Shown: positions 19,850 to 29,170 of the stretch, one piece after another | How the letters are laid out: each line of letters opens with the position of its first letter | Position numbering within the stretch: the first letter of the stretch is position 1 | Assembly: GCF_000473165.1 (NCBI RefSeq) | Contig: NZ_KI421504.1 | Span: forward strand, 3,857,070 to 3,921,069 | Direction of reading: 5' to 3' | Origin: Leisingera aquimarina DSM 24565 | GTDB lineage: Bacteria; Pseudomonadota; Alphaproteobacteria; Rhodobacterales; Rhodobacteraceae | DNA: 64,000 nt | Program-made: the position numbers and the translations under genes | Notes under the pieces: model-generated | What the model saw: the letters and a program-made list of their open reading frames with translations, nothing else | The model's database searches: none | Told to the model about the DNA's origin: nothing

Positions 19850-20189
19850 CTAAAATCTTCTCCGTGCTCAAACATCGACTCGATGCCGATGGTGCCTTCA
19901 CTCTATGCAGAGAAGATTAAGGAGTGCGACCTTTTTGACCATTCCCTGCCAAAAAGATTCGCATTTTAGCCAAGGCGGCTCGATTCGGCGCTGCATCCGG
20001 AACCATTGTCCCCACACCCGCGACAACCGATCAGAATACGCGGCAATTGAAAACACAGTTCACTACAATCACATGTTTTTCGACCCGAGCCCGCCCCAAT
20101 TCCGCCACGTTCAGCGACCATTAATTATGTGTAAATTCCGCGTCTAGTGCCGGGCTGATCTGTTCAAGAACCGGCGGAGGGGTGTTTAA
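19850..20189. other. Divergent promoter region, gdh / Tad-like trio
   Basis: About 340 bases between divergent genes, noticeably AT-richer toward 20040-20150. It should hold promoters for both sides. TTAATTATGTGTAAA at 20121 vaguely resembles a CtrA half-site pair but misses the second TTAA. GGCGGAGGGG at about 20172 is the ribosome site of the plus-strand gene. Confidence 0.5.
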
Positions 20190-21782
20190 ATGCGCAGACG
20201 ACACAAGGATTCCACAGCACTGAGCAGCCCGCTCATGCAGCGCTGTCTGGCCGGTGCACAAGCCTACCTGCGGGGAGAAGATGGTGTTCTGGCCAAACCG
20301 ATGATCGGTACTTTCCTGGCCATGGTCGCGGTGGGTGGAATTGGCGTGGACCTGATGCGGATGGAACGCGACCGCACCATGCTGCAGTACACGCTTGACA
20401 GGGCGGCACTGGCAGCGGCGGACCTGGACCAAGAGAAGTTACCTGATGCAGTCGTGCTGGACTATCTCTCGAAATCCGGTCTTCAGGAGTACTATCAGGC
20501 GCCCTGGTGGGAAGCCGGCTTGGGTTTCAAGAAAGTACAGGCCACGATCGACACAACCTTTCCCACCCACATGCTGGGTTTTGCCGGTGTCGACGAAATG
20601 CCGCTTTACGCCACCTCCCGAGCTGAAGAGAGCATCGACGGTCTGGAGATTTCGCTGGTACTGGACGTATCCGGGTCGATGACCCGTAACAGCCGTCTGA
20701 CCAATCTGCAGGCTGCAGCCAAGGATTTTGTCGACACCATGGTGGCCAACACCACCGATGGCAAAATGTCGATTTCCATTGTGCCGTACGCAACCCAGGT
20801 CTCTGCACCTGAAGAGCTTTTGGATCAGTACAACCTCGACAGGCTGCATACCTATTCAAACTGCGTGAATTTCTCAGCCTCCGACTTCAATTCGGCCGGC
20901 TTGTCCACTTCGGCCTCCCTGGAGCAAACGATGCAGTTTTCTCCCTGGGACCGCTGGGATGACCGGCCAGGACTGGTCGGCTACCCGGTCTGCGAAGAAC
21001 ATGCGCACCGGGAAATGATGCTTTTCCAGAAGGATGCCACGACCCTCAAAGGTTTCATCGACGGTCTTGTGGGGCGCGGAAACACGTCCATCGATATTGG
21101 TATGAAATGGGGCGCGGCTTTGCTAGATCCTTCCGCACGCCCGGCCATCAGCGCCCTTTCCACCGGTGCCGGCGCGATCGTTCCGAGCGACTTTTCCGCC
21201 CGCCCGTCCGCCTATACCGACACAGATACGGTCAAGGTCATCGTGCTGATGACAGATGGCCAGAATACTTCGCAATACTATGTCGAGAACGATCACCGCG
21301 AGGGTTACTCCAACGTTTGGTACGATGCGGCTAGCGGCGTGTATTCCACGCTCAACCCTTCTACCGGAAAATTCCGGCGCGACGGCTACCCCTATTGGCA
21401 TGACACGCCCAAAGGCGACGGCAGTGCCCAGCGTCTCACCTATGTGGACCTGTTTGCAAAGACACCGCTCAAGTATCTCTATTACAACCTCTATGCCGAT
21501 TGGATGGGCTCCTCTGCCGCCCGCAGCGAGTGGTACTACGGCGTCTACGACTACTATGGCAACTCTACCAAGAATGCCCGTACCCGCAGCATCTGCGAAG
21601 CGGCCAAGGATCAGGGCATCATCGTCTATACCATTGGCTTCGAAGCACCCAGCAACGGGGTGGCGGTGCTGCAGGACTGCGCCAGCTCCGACTCCCACTA
21701 TTTCGACGTGCAAGGTCTGGAGATCGCCGATGCCTTTTCCTCCATCGCAACCTCAATCCGCCAACTGAGGCTGACCCAATGA
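20190..21782 (+). CDS. TadG-like pilus assembly protein with von Willebrand A domain
   Basis: A 530-residue protein. A hydrophobic segment (PMIGTFLAMVAVGGIGVDLM, about residues 38-57) followed by DRTMLQYTLDRAALAAA is the TadG N-terminal pseudopilin pattern. A VWA domain starts near residue 151 with the MIDAS motif DVSGSMTRNS, and a second acidic strand VIVLMTDGQ lies near 350. TadG-type proteins are minor components of Flp/Tad pili exported to the periplasm. It overlaps the next gene by four bases (ATGA). A strong GGAGGGG precedes the start. Confidence 0.87.
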   Translation: MRRRHKDSTALSSPLMQRCLAGAQAYLRGEDGVLAKPMIGTFLAMVAVGGIGVDLMRMERDRTMLQYTLDRAALAAADLDQEKLPDAVVLDYLSKSGLQEYYQAPWWEAGLGFKKVQATIDTTFPTHMLGFAGVDEMPLYATSRAEESIDGLEISLVLDVSGSMTRNSRLTNLQAAAKDFVDTMVANTTDGKMSISIVPYATQVSAPEELLDQYNLDRLHTYSNCVNFSASDFNSAGLSTSASLEQTMQFSPWDRWDDRPGLVGYPVCEEHAHREMMLFQKDATTLKGFIDGLVGRGNTSIDIGMKWGAALLDPSARPAISALSTGAGAIVPSDFSARPSAYTDTDTVKVIVLMTDGQNTSQYYVENDHREGYSNVWYDAASGVYSTLNPSTGKFRRDGYPYWHDTPKGDGSAQRLTYVDLFAKTPLKYLYYNLYADWMGSSAARSEWYYGVYDYYGNSTKNARTRSICEAAKDQGIIVYTIGFEAPSNGVAVLQDCASSDSHYFDVQGLEIADAFSSIATSIRQLRLTQ

Positions 21783-22315
21783 TCCGCTGCATCACACAGA
21801 AACTGCGCCGGTTCAGGGCACTCGACGATGGCAACGCCTCTGTTGAGTTCGCCATCGTCATCCCCGCCTTTCTACTGGCATTGATGTCGACGGTGGAGCT
21901 GGGGCTGATCAATCTGCGCCATTCGCAGCTGGAACGCGCCCTGGACCTAACTGTACGCGACATTCGCCTGAACACCGGCACCAATAAAGACCACACGCAA
22001 ATCCGCGACGAAATCTGCGAACTTTCCGGGTTCATAGACGACTGCGCGTCATCTCTGAAGCTTGAAATGGTGCGAGCCGACCCGTTCAATTGGACAGGGA
22101 TTGATCCAGATCCGGATTGCATCAACCGGATCGAAGAAGTGAACCCAGACGTAACCTTCGAACACGGGCAATCCAATGAGCTGATGCTGATCCGTGCCTG
22201 CATGAAGTTTAAGCCCATCCTGCCAACCTGGGGATTGGGACAAAGCCTATCCAAGGATGATGACGGCCGGATCAGCCTGACCGCCGCATCCGCATTTGTT
22301 CAGGAACCGAGGTGA
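21779..22315 (+). CDS. TadE-like pseudopilin
   Basis: A 178-residue protein with the TadE-type start GNASVEFAIVIPAFLLALMS, where the Glu in SVEF matches the +5 Glu of type IV-like prepilins. The rest is predicted extracytoplasmic. The start at 21779 overlaps the preceding stop; the frame is open further upstream but the upstream part belongs to TadG in another frame. Confidence 0.85.
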   Translation: MIRCITQKLRRFRALDDGNASVEFAIVIPAFLLALMSTVELGLINLRHSQLERALDLTVRDIRLNTGTNKDHTQIRDEICELSGFIDDCASSLKLEMVRADPFNWTGIDPDPDCINRIEEVNPDVTFEHGQSNELMLIRACMKFKPILPTWGLGQSLSKDDDGRISLTAASAFVQEPR

Positions 22316-22318
22316 GCC

Positions 22319-22945
22319 ATGCTGACTGCCCTGATACCGAAATTTTCCGGCCAAGCCCTGCCCCGCTATCTGCACATCTTCCGGTGCAGAACCGAGGGTA
22401 GCGTATCGGTCGAATTCGCACTCTATGCCCCCCTGTTATTGGCCCTGTTTGCCTCCATCTACACGTTCTTTGACGCCTTCCGCCGCGACAGTGTCAATCT
22501 CAAAGCTGCTTACACCATCTCAGACCTGATCTCGCGCGAAACAACGGCGATCAACGACGACTATATCGACAGTATGTACGAAATGGCGCAACTCCTGATC
22601 CGGCAGGATTCGCAGCTTGGCCTTCGGGTATCAGTGGTGCGCTGGGACGAAGATGACGCCAAATACTATGTAGATTGGTCCGAAGTTCGCGGCACGTCCG
22701 ATACCACATGGACTGACACCACCATCAACACTGTCTCCGGCAAACTTCCGGACATGCCGGATCAGGAACGGGTCATTCTGGTGGAAACCTTCAACGAGAT
22801 GGAGCCTGCCTTCAATGTCGGCCTGCCGACGCTGAACCTGGACAATTTCATCTTCACCCGCCCGCGTTTTGCCCCGCTTGTCGTCTTCGAAGGCAGCGCC
22901 ACGGGTTCCGGCAGCCACGATGACGGCGGTGAAGGCACCGACTAA
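22319..22945 (+). CDS. TadE/TadG-like pseudopilin, second copy
   Basis: A 208-residue protein with RTEGSVSVEFALYAPLLLAL near residue 24, again a pseudopilin-type membrane start with Glu, then a mostly polar exported domain. It starts 3 bases after the preceding stop, so the three genes form one operon. No Tad ATPase, secretin or prepilin peptidase gene is in the window. Confidence 0.82.
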   Translation: MLTALIPKFSGQALPRYLHIFRCRTEGSVSVEFALYAPLLLALFASIYTFFDAFRRDSVNLKAAYTISDLISRETTAINDDYIDSMYEMAQLLIRQDSQLGLRVSVVRWDEDDAKYYVDWSEVRGTSDTTWTDTTINTVSGKLPDMPDQERVILVETFNEMEPAFNVGLPTLNLDNFIFTRPRFAPLVVFEGSATGSGSHDDGGEGTD

Positions 22946-22992
22946 CCCCCGGCGCGGCCCTAGGGACAGGACCTGTAAATCCTGCGCCTAGC

Positions 22993-23466
22993 CTAGCGGC
23001 CGCGCTGCGCGAGCATCGCGGCCAGAATTTCCGACATCGCCTTGCCTTGCGATCCCGGCGTTACCCCGCCAATACCGATCCGGCGGCCTGACCGCCACCA
23101 CAGCCCGGGCATCCAGACCCTAGAGCCTTGCACGCCGGTCCGGATCAAAAACCCGTTGGACGGCTTAAAGGCAAAAAAGCCGCGGTCGATGGCTTTGATA
23201 TCTTCAACCCTGGCAATCAGCTGGCCGTTTGAACAGCGCAGTTCCTCTGCGGTCAGCTCGATCCGGTGCACGGTTGCCTGCCACATCCGGGCTGCCAGCC
23301 ACAGTGCCGCTGCGCCAACCGCCAGCAGAAACACCAGCCATGCAGGCGACGGCGGCGCCGCAAATGCCACATAAAGCAGCAGGCAGCCGGTCAATCCCAG
23401 CATCGCCGTGCCCATGATCCGCCGCCCGCCGGAGGCTTCAATTGTGGCCAGGACCTCGTTGTTCAT
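22993..23466 (-). CDS. Membrane protein of unknown function, PH-like
   Basis: A 157-residue protein with two membrane segments close to the N-terminus (IMGTAMLGLTGCLLLYVAFA and WLVFLLAVGAAALWLAARMW). The tail (TVHRIELTAEELRCSNGQLI...) resembles bacterial PH-like domains. The ATG at 23466 is preceded by AAGGGGAG. Role unknown. It converges with the Tad-like operon. Confidence 0.75.
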   Translation of the reverse strand: MNNEVLATIEASGGRRIMGTAMLGLTGCLLLYVAFAAPPSPAWLVFLLAVGAAALWLAARMWQATVHRIELTAEELRCSNGQLIARVEDIKAIDRGFFAFKPSNGFLIRTGVQGSRVWMPGLWWRSGRRIGIGGVTPGSQGKAMSEILAAMLAQRGR

Positions 23467-23520
23467 CCGCTGCTCCCCTTGCTGCTGCACCGGGCATAAA
23501 CCGGATCTGGCAAAGAAAAC

Positions 23521-23542
23521 AGCCCCCGCCGAAGCGGGGGCT
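23521..23542 (-). terminator. Terminator of the HIBADH-family gene
   Basis: AGCCCCCGC (23521-23529) pairs with GCGGGGGCT (23534-23542), loop CGAA. On the minus strand it is followed by GTTTTCTTTG. Confidence 0.85.
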
Positions 23543-23569
23543 GGATGCGGCCGTGCAGTTCAGGGAAAC

Positions 23570-24538
23570 TTATTCCGCTGCAGCGCGGTGCACGACAACC
23601 TCGTAGCCCGGCTCTTCTGGTTCATCGTCCACCATTTCCGGCGGGAAGCCCGGCGCCCGGATGTCCAGACCGGTGGCATCTTCCAGGCGGCGGATGATAT
23701 TCGGTGACAGCTCGCGGTCGCCATAGCGGGTGATGCCGTCCTCAAAGATCTTCACCATCAGCGGGCTGACTTCCAGCGGCACATTTGCCCGGTCGGCCAC
23801 CTCCTGGAACAGGCCGACGTCCTTTTTCACCAGATCCATGGTAAAGGAAATATCCCGGCTGCCGTTCAGGATTACCTGGCTTTCGGTCACATGCGAAAAC
23901 GAATTGCCCGAGCTGATCTTGATCGCCTCATAGGCAATGTTCAGATCCATGCCCGCTGCCTTAGCGGTGACCAGCGCCTCGGCGTTGGCGACCAGATGCA
24001 CGGTGGCCAGATAGTTGGTCACCACTTTCAGCACCGAGGCCGAGCCCAGACCGCCGGTGTGCAGGATGCGGCGGCCCATAGTGGTAAGCAGCGGCAGGAT
24101 GGTGTCAAAAGTCCCGCGGTCGCAGCCCGCAAAGATCGAGATATTGCCGGTGCCCGCCCGGTGGCAACCGCCGGAAACCGGGCAATCCACCGCGCGGCCG
24201 CCCTGCTCGATCACCATGGCGCCCAAACGTTTGGCCTCGGCCTCGTCGGTGGTGGACATTTCCATCCAGATCTTGCCTTCGGTGATTTCCGGCAGCATCT
24301 GCATCATCACCGCGTCCGAGGCCGCAGGCGACGGCAGGCAGGTGATCACCGCATCGCAGTCGCGCATCATCTGCGCCGGGCTTTCGCCCTTGACCGCGCC
24401 GTTGTCCACGAAGCTTTGCACCAGATCCGCATCCAGATCGTGCACCGTCAGGTCCACGCCGTTGCGCAGCAGGCTGCCGGACAGTTTGCCGCCCACGTTG
24501 CCAAGGCCGATGAAGCCCACTTTCAGATCAGTTGCCAT
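23570..24538 (-). CDS. NAD-dependent beta-hydroxyacid dehydrogenase (HIBADH family)
   Basis: A 322-residue member of the 3-hydroxyisobutyrate dehydrogenase family. The N-terminal Rossmann motif is VGFIGLGNVGGKL. The substrate motif DCPVSGGCHRAGTGNISIFAG is near residue 138 and the catalytic lysine region is SASVLKVVTNYLA. The natural substrate is uncertain (3-hydroxyisobutyrate, tartronate semialdehyde or others). The LysR gene diverges from it across about 110 bases and is its likely regulator. Confidence 0.87.
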   Translation of the reverse strand: MATDLKVGFIGLGNVGGKLSGSLLRNGVDLTVHDLDADLVQSFVDNGAVKGESPAQMMRDCDAVITCLPSPAASDAVMMQMLPEITEGKIWMEMSTTDEAEAKRLGAMVIEQGGRAVDCPVSGGCHRAGTGNISIFAGCDRGTFDTILPLLTTMGRRILHTGGLGSASVLKVVTNYLATVHLVANAEALVTAKAAGMDLNIAYEAIKISSGNSFSHVTESQVILNGSRDISFTMDLVKKDVGLFQEVADRANVPLEVSPLMVKIFEDGITRYGDRELSPNIIRRLEDATGLDIRAPGFPPEMVDDEPEEPGYEVVVHRAAAE

Positions 24539-24647
24539 GTCGAGTCTCTCCTCCCGGGGTATGCGTCTGCCCTATGGCTAGCTTGACCTCTGCCAAAACA
24601 AAAACGAATAATAACGCGGTCTGACCTCAGGAATTTTTGCAACACAA

Positions 24648-25523
24648 ATGTCCGATCTGCCCAATCTCGTCTGGTTGCGCGCCTTTGAGGCCGCCGCCCG
24701 CCTGCAAAGCTTCACCGCTGCGGCGGAGGAACTGGGGCTGACCCAGGCCGCCGTCAGCCATCAGGTGCGCAGCCTCGAGAAAAGCTTTGGCATCACCTTG
24801 TTTATCCGCCGGTCGCGTCACCTGGAGCTGACAGAGCTGGGCCATGCCTATTACCCGTCGGTCGCGCAGGCGCTGACGGATATCGCGTACTCCACCCGCG
24901 GCCTCTTGGGGCATGCGCAGACCCGTACGGTGACAATACGGGCACCGGTCTCAACTGCCGTCCTGTGGGTGGCGCCGCGGCTGGGGGCGTTCCACGCCGC
25001 CAACCCGCACATCCGCATCCGGTTGATTTCTGCCGTCTGGGCCGACAGCACCCAGGACGAGGACGTGGATATCGACCTGCGGCTCGGGCCATCCGGCTGG
25101 TTCGGCCGCCGAGCGCATCTACTCTCGACTGAGACCGTGATCCCCGTGGCGCAGCCGCTGCTGGCCGGGCAGTTGCAAACGGTGGATCAGCTATTCGACC
25201 AGACGCTGATCCATATCCACGGCTATCAGGACCACTGGCTGCGGCTGTCCGAACAAGAAGGCGTGCCGCTGAAGGACCGCAGTGCACCTCTGTATGTGGA
25301 CACGTCGCTGGCGGCGGTTGAGATTGCCGCCTCCGGTGCAGGCGTCGCCATGCTGATGCGCCGTTATGCAGAACTGCCGCTGTCGAAAAGCCGCCTGGCC
25401 CCGGTGCTGGGCGCGGAGATTCCGATGGGTCAGGGCCACTACCTGATGCCCGCCGCCGGAGAGGCCCCGAACAGCGCCGAGGTCTCCATGGTCCGCGATT
25501 GGATCGTGTCCCTGTTCAGCTGA
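24648..25523 (+). CDS. LysR-family transcriptional regulator
   Basis: A 291-residue regulator with an N-terminal winged helix (LQSFTAAAEELGLTQAAVSHQ, residues 20-40, shown in part) and a periplasmic-binding-like effector domain. The sequence style (VWLRAFEAAARLQSF start, SLEKSFGITLFIRR) is GcvA-like. Divergent from the dehydrogenase, which it probably controls. Confidence 0.92.
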   Translation: MSDLPNLVWLRAFEAAARLQSFTAAAEELGLTQAAVSHQVRSLEKSFGITLFIRRSRHLELTELGHAYYPSVAQALTDIAYSTRGLLGHAQTRTVTIRAPVSTAVLWVAPRLGAFHAANPHIRIRLISAVWADSTQDEDVDIDLRLGPSGWFGRRAHLLSTETVIPVAQPLLAGQLQTVDQLFDQTLIHIHGYQDHWLRLSEQEGVPLKDRSAPLYVDTSLAAVEIAASGAGVAMLMRRYAELPLSKSRLAPVLGAEIPMGQGHYLMPAAGEAPNSAEVSMVRDWIVSLFS

Positions 25524-25570
25524 TCGCCCCTCCTCTTGCCCGCGCCGGAATTGCCGGATAGCGTCCGCCC

Positions 25571-26743
25571 ATGCCCTGGCCACAGAACACACCGCCCCAG
25601 CGCGACGGCGATGCAGCCGCAGGGATCGAAGTCACAGATGATTTCGAGCGGTTCTCGCAGCGCAACGACATCTTTACCCGCGCGTTCTGGGACAAGCGGG
25701 TGAAATCCAAGCACACGATGAAATTCTTCTCCTCCTACCGGATGGAGGCGGCTCCGCGCCGCGGCGACGGTTTCAGCCAGCGCGATTTTGCCCTGCGCAA
25801 CGCCGCCTGGCTGATCTCCGACGTCGTCTCAGGCCGCCGGGCGCAGGAGGGCATCCGCGAAGGGTTTCAGGCCGCCATACGCCCCGACACTCCGGTGGCC
25901 AAGGAGGCGCTGGAAATCGATAATCCCGCCAGAATGTCCGCAGAAGTAAAGCGTATCGCCAAGTTCTTCGGCGCCGATCTTTGCGGCATCACCGATCTGG
26001 ACGAGCGTTGGATCTACACCGCCCGCGTTGACACCCGCGACATGTCCGAAGCGCCGCATGATCTGCCCGAAGGCCTGACCAGCGTGATCGTTCTGGGCCA
26101 TGAGATGGACAAGGAACTGGTCGCCACCTACCCCTCGGCGCTGGCGGGGGCCGCGACCGGCCGGGAATACAGCCATGAGGCTGCCATCGTGATGCAGTTT
26201 GCCGCCTATATCCGCAATCTGGGGTATGAGGCGGTGCCGTCGATGAATGATACCGGGCTGGTGATCCCTTTTGCGGTCAAGGCGGGTTTGGGCGAATATG
26301 CCCGCAACCAGATGGTGATCACCCCGGAATTCGGGCCGCGCCTGCGGTTTTCCAAGATCTTCACCAATCTGCCGCTGACCCATGACGCACCGCAGCCGCA
26401 AGGAGTAAAGGCGTTCTGCGATATCTGCACCAAATGCGCCGATGCTTGCCCGGTCAAGGCGCTGCCTTACGGCCCGCCCTCCACCGTGACCGCCAATGTC
26501 TCGGCCATCAAGGGGGTGAGGAAATGGACGTCTAATGCCGAGAAATGCTTTCCCTTCTGGGCCAAGATGGCCTCGGACTGCGCCATCTGCATGCGGGTCT
26601 GCCCGTTCAACCGCGACTATTCCAAGCGGCGCAACCGGCTGTGGCTGAATCTGGCGCTTGGGCCGATGCGCAAGCTGGCGCTTCGGCTGGCTGCGAAGCA
26701 CGGGCAGCGGCGGAAACCGGCGGAATGGTGGGGCAAGGCTTAA
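25571..26743 (+). CDS. RdhA/QueG-like double [4Fe-4S] protein
   Basis: A 390-residue protein. A conserved block FFGADLCGITDLDERWIYT near residue 138 resembles the corrinoid-binding domain of reductive dehalogenases. Two ferredoxin-like cluster motifs follow, CDICTKCADACPVKAL and CAICMRVCPFN (with an upstream Cys at KCFPF). The combination matches reductive-dehalogenase-like proteins and their QueG relatives. It lacks a Tat signal and a membrane anchor gene, so it is probably cytoplasmic and not respiratory. Substrate unknown. It converges with the cyclase gene. Confidence 0.75.
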   Translation: MPWPQNTPPQRDGDAAAGIEVTDDFERFSQRNDIFTRAFWDKRVKSKHTMKFFSSYRMEAAPRRGDGFSQRDFALRNAAWLISDVVSGRRAQEGIREGFQAAIRPDTPVAKEALEIDNPARMSAEVKRIAKFFGADLCGITDLDERWIYTARVDTRDMSEAPHDLPEGLTSVIVLGHEMDKELVATYPSALAGAATGREYSHEAAIVMQFAAYIRNLGYEAVPSMNDTGLVIPFAVKAGLGEYARNQMVITPEFGPRLRFSKIFTNLPLTHDAPQPQGVKAFCDICTKCADACPVKALPYGPPSTVTANVSAIKGVRKWTSNAEKCFPFWAKMASDCAICMRVCPFNRDYSKRRNRLWLNLALGPMRKLALRLAAKHGQRRKPAEWWGKA

Positions 26744-26774
26744 ACCCCGCGCCGTCCCGCCTCCCGGACGGGCC

Positions 26775-27971
26775 TCAAGGATCCTCCGCCAAAGACACCG
26801 CAAATACCTCTTCCCGCGATTGCAGCCCTTTCAGGCTCTGTTCTCCCAAAGACCTGCCTTCCAGCCGCGCCCTCTGCCTGAATTCCGAAGACACCAGCAG
26901 CGGTTCATTTCTTGCACTGCACAGTCCGGCCACCCGCGCCGCCAGATTCACGTCGCGTCCGATCACTGTGTAATCAAGCCGCATTCCCGACCCCACATTG
27001 CCAAACGCCACCTCGCCAAAGTGCAGCGCTGTGCCGACATCGAACTGCGGCTGCTCCGTGCGGGCCGCAACCCGCGCCAGCCCGCCGCGCGATGCCTTGA
27101 GCGCCCGCAAACAAGCCTCTGCACCGTCTTCCCCGGCCCGGAATACCGCCAGGACGCCGTCGCCGATGAGTTTCAGCACTTCGCCGCCTGCGTCCTCGAT
27201 GGGCGGCACGATGCAGTCGTAGTAGGCGTTCAAGAGGCTGGTGGCCTGTTCCGCGTTCATATCTGCGGTCAATTCGGTGAACCGGCGCATGTCGGCAAAC
27301 AGGATGGCGGAGCGGATATGCATCACCTCGCCCCGGTGCACATCGCCCGAGATGATCCGCCGCTGCGGTTCTTCGCCGACATAGATCCGCAGCGCCTCCT
27401 GCATGGCGCGAGCGGTGGCGAGGATCTCCTGGCAGGCGGAGAGCACCGGGAATACAGCCCGCAGGAAGATGATATCCTCCTGGGAAAATCCCTCAGCCGC
27501 TTGCGTTGCAAAGCTGAAAGTGCCGGCCATGCCGCTGCGCATGAAGACCGGCGCCATGATATAATGGGTAAAGCCGTCCGCCTTCAGCTCAGGCACGATG
27601 CCGTAGCGGTCGCCGGATGTGTCCGGCAGCCACAGGACCACCCACTCGCCGGACTTGTGCACATCCGCGGCCGGGGAATGGGCATAACCCTGGCCGCTTT
27701 CCTCGTTGAACGGAAACAGATAGCTGCGCGCGCCCTTGCCGCGTTCCCAGAAGCGGGCGCTGGCCACAGCCTCGGCATGCAGCAGCGGCACAATGGAGGT
27801 GGCCCGGTCCAACGGCACGCCGCCTGCGCGGATCAGCTCTGACATGCGCGTCAGCACCTCATCCGCATCGGCGACGTCCCGCGCCTCCCCCAGCATGTAG
27901 GACATCAGGCGCAAGGCACCCTCCAGACGGTCCGGCGTCAGGTTCAGCAGAAGATCGGAGATATGTGTCAT
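26775..27971 (-). CDS. Class III adenylate/guanylate cyclase with N-terminal sensor domain
   Basis: A 398-residue protein. Residues about 30-200 look like a GAF-type sensor (FPFNEESGQGYAHSPAADVH, FLRAVFPVLSACQEI). The catalytic domain starts near 228 with ILFADMRRFTELT (first metal Asp), then GGEVLKLIGDGVLAVF (K for adenine choice, second metal Asp) and DYTVIGRDVNLAARV (Asn and Arg for transition-state binding). All catalytic residues appear present, so it is expected to make cAMP. No neighbour suggests the signal. Confidence 0.88.
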   Translation of the reverse strand: MTHISDLLLNLTPDRLEGALRLMSYMLGEARDVADADEVLTRMSELIRAGGVPLDRATSIVPLLHAEAVASARFWERGKGARSYLFPFNEESGQGYAHSPAADVHKSGEWVVLWLPDTSGDRYGIVPELKADGFTHYIMAPVFMRSGMAGTFSFATQAAEGFSQEDIIFLRAVFPVLSACQEILATARAMQEALRIYVGEEPQRRIISGDVHRGEVMHIRSAILFADMRRFTELTADMNAEQATSLLNAYYDCIVPPIEDAGGEVLKLIGDGVLAVFRAGEDGAEACLRALKASRGGLARVAARTEQPQFDVGTALHFGEVAFGNVGSGMRLDYTVIGRDVNLAARVAGLCSARNEPLLVSSEFRQRARLEGRSLGEQSLKGLQSREEVFAVSLAEDP

Positions 27972-28187
27972 GCGCGCAGGCTAACCCGTCCGGTTTGCCC
28001 CAGGCAACGGGGGAGCTCCCGCCCGTCCTTGACGCCTCCGGCGCCGCGTCCCGTTGGGCCGGGCAGCCCTGCGGGCTGCGGGATACCCTGTTCACTGGCG
28101 CACATCACACGTGAGGCACGGCTGGTTTCACCGCACCCGCGCACAGCCTATCTTGGCTGCAGTCAACGAAAATCAGGAGACAGGCAG

Positions 28188-29099
28188 ATGTCCCTCAGAC
28201 CGATACTCGAAACCCGCCCGGCACAGCCCCATACCGAAGGCGCCGGGGTCAAGCTGCACCGCGCCTTCGGCTTTCAGGACCCGTCCGAGCTGGACCCGTT
28301 CCTGCTGTTCGACGACTTCCGCAATGAAAACCCCGAAGACTACCTGCGCGGCTTCCCCTGGCATCCGCACCGTGGCATTGAAACCATCACCTATGTGCTG
28401 GCAGGCTCGGTCGAGCACGGCGACTCGCTGGGCAATGCGGGCAGCCTGGGCGCAGGCGACGTGCAATGGATGACCGCAGGGTCGGGCATCCTGCATCAGG
28501 AGATGCCTTCGGGCAACGCCCAGGGCCAGATGCATGGCTTCCAGCTGTGGGGCAACCTGCCTGCCAGCGAGAAGATGACCGCCCCCCGTTACCAGGATGT
28601 GAAGGGTGCGGAGATCCCCGAAATCACCGACGATGACGGCACAAGGGTGAAAGTGATTGTTGGAGATTTCTGGGGCAAGCGCGGCCCGGTGGACGGCATT
28701 GCCGCCGATCCGCAGTATCTGGATGTGTTCATCCCGGCGGGCGTCAGAAAGACCCTGCCGATCGACACCTACCGGCGTGCCTTTGCCTATGTGTTCGAAG
28801 GCGAAGCGGCCTTTGCCGATGCCTCTGCTCCGCAAGGTGTATTGCTGGAAAAAGAAGTTGCGGGCGAAGAGGTCAACATCCGCGACCTGTCCGGCGACCG
28901 CACCCTGGTCCGCTTTGGCACCGGCGATGAAATCACCGTGCAGGCGGGCCCCGAGGGCGTGCGTTTCCTGCTGATCTCCGGCGCGCCGATCAATGAGCCG
29001 GTGGCCTGGCACGGGCCGATCGTAATGAACACGCAAGAACAGCTGCACCAGGCGTTTCGCGAGCTGCGCAACGGAACCTTCATTAAACCTGCGCACTGA
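28188..29099 (+). CDS. Pirin family protein
   Basis: A 303-residue bicupin. The N-terminal cupin shows FPWHPHRGIETITYVLAG and GSGILHQEMP, the His/His/His/Glu iron site of pirins. Some bacterial pirins act as quercetinases, others modulate metabolism; the role here is open. The ATG at 28188 has AGGAGACAGG in front. The frame is open upstream, but the preceding residues are not family-like. Confidence 0.93.
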   Translation: MSLRPILETRPAQPHTEGAGVKLHRAFGFQDPSELDPFLLFDDFRNENPEDYLRGFPWHPHRGIETITYVLAGSVEHGDSLGNAGSLGAGDVQWMTAGSGILHQEMPSGNAQGQMHGFQLWGNLPASEKMTAPRYQDVKGAEIPEITDDDGTRVKVIVGDFWGKRGPVDGIAADPQYLDVFIPAGVRKTLPIDTYRRAFAYVFEGEAAFADASAPQGVLLEKEVAGEEVNIRDLSGDRTLVRFGTGDEITVQAGPEGVRFLLISGAPINEPVAWHGPIVMNTQEQLHQAFRELRNGTFIKPAH

Positions 29100-29170
29100 A
29101 CCGCTGAAGGCCGCCAATCCGGCCTCGATGTGCTATACTCCCTCCGTCCAATAATCAGATGGGGGGAGAG

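Noticed and set aside
20121-20135. CtrA-like site upstream of the Tad-like operon
   Set aside because: TTAA-N7-TAAA lacks the second TTAA; too weak to report as a feature.
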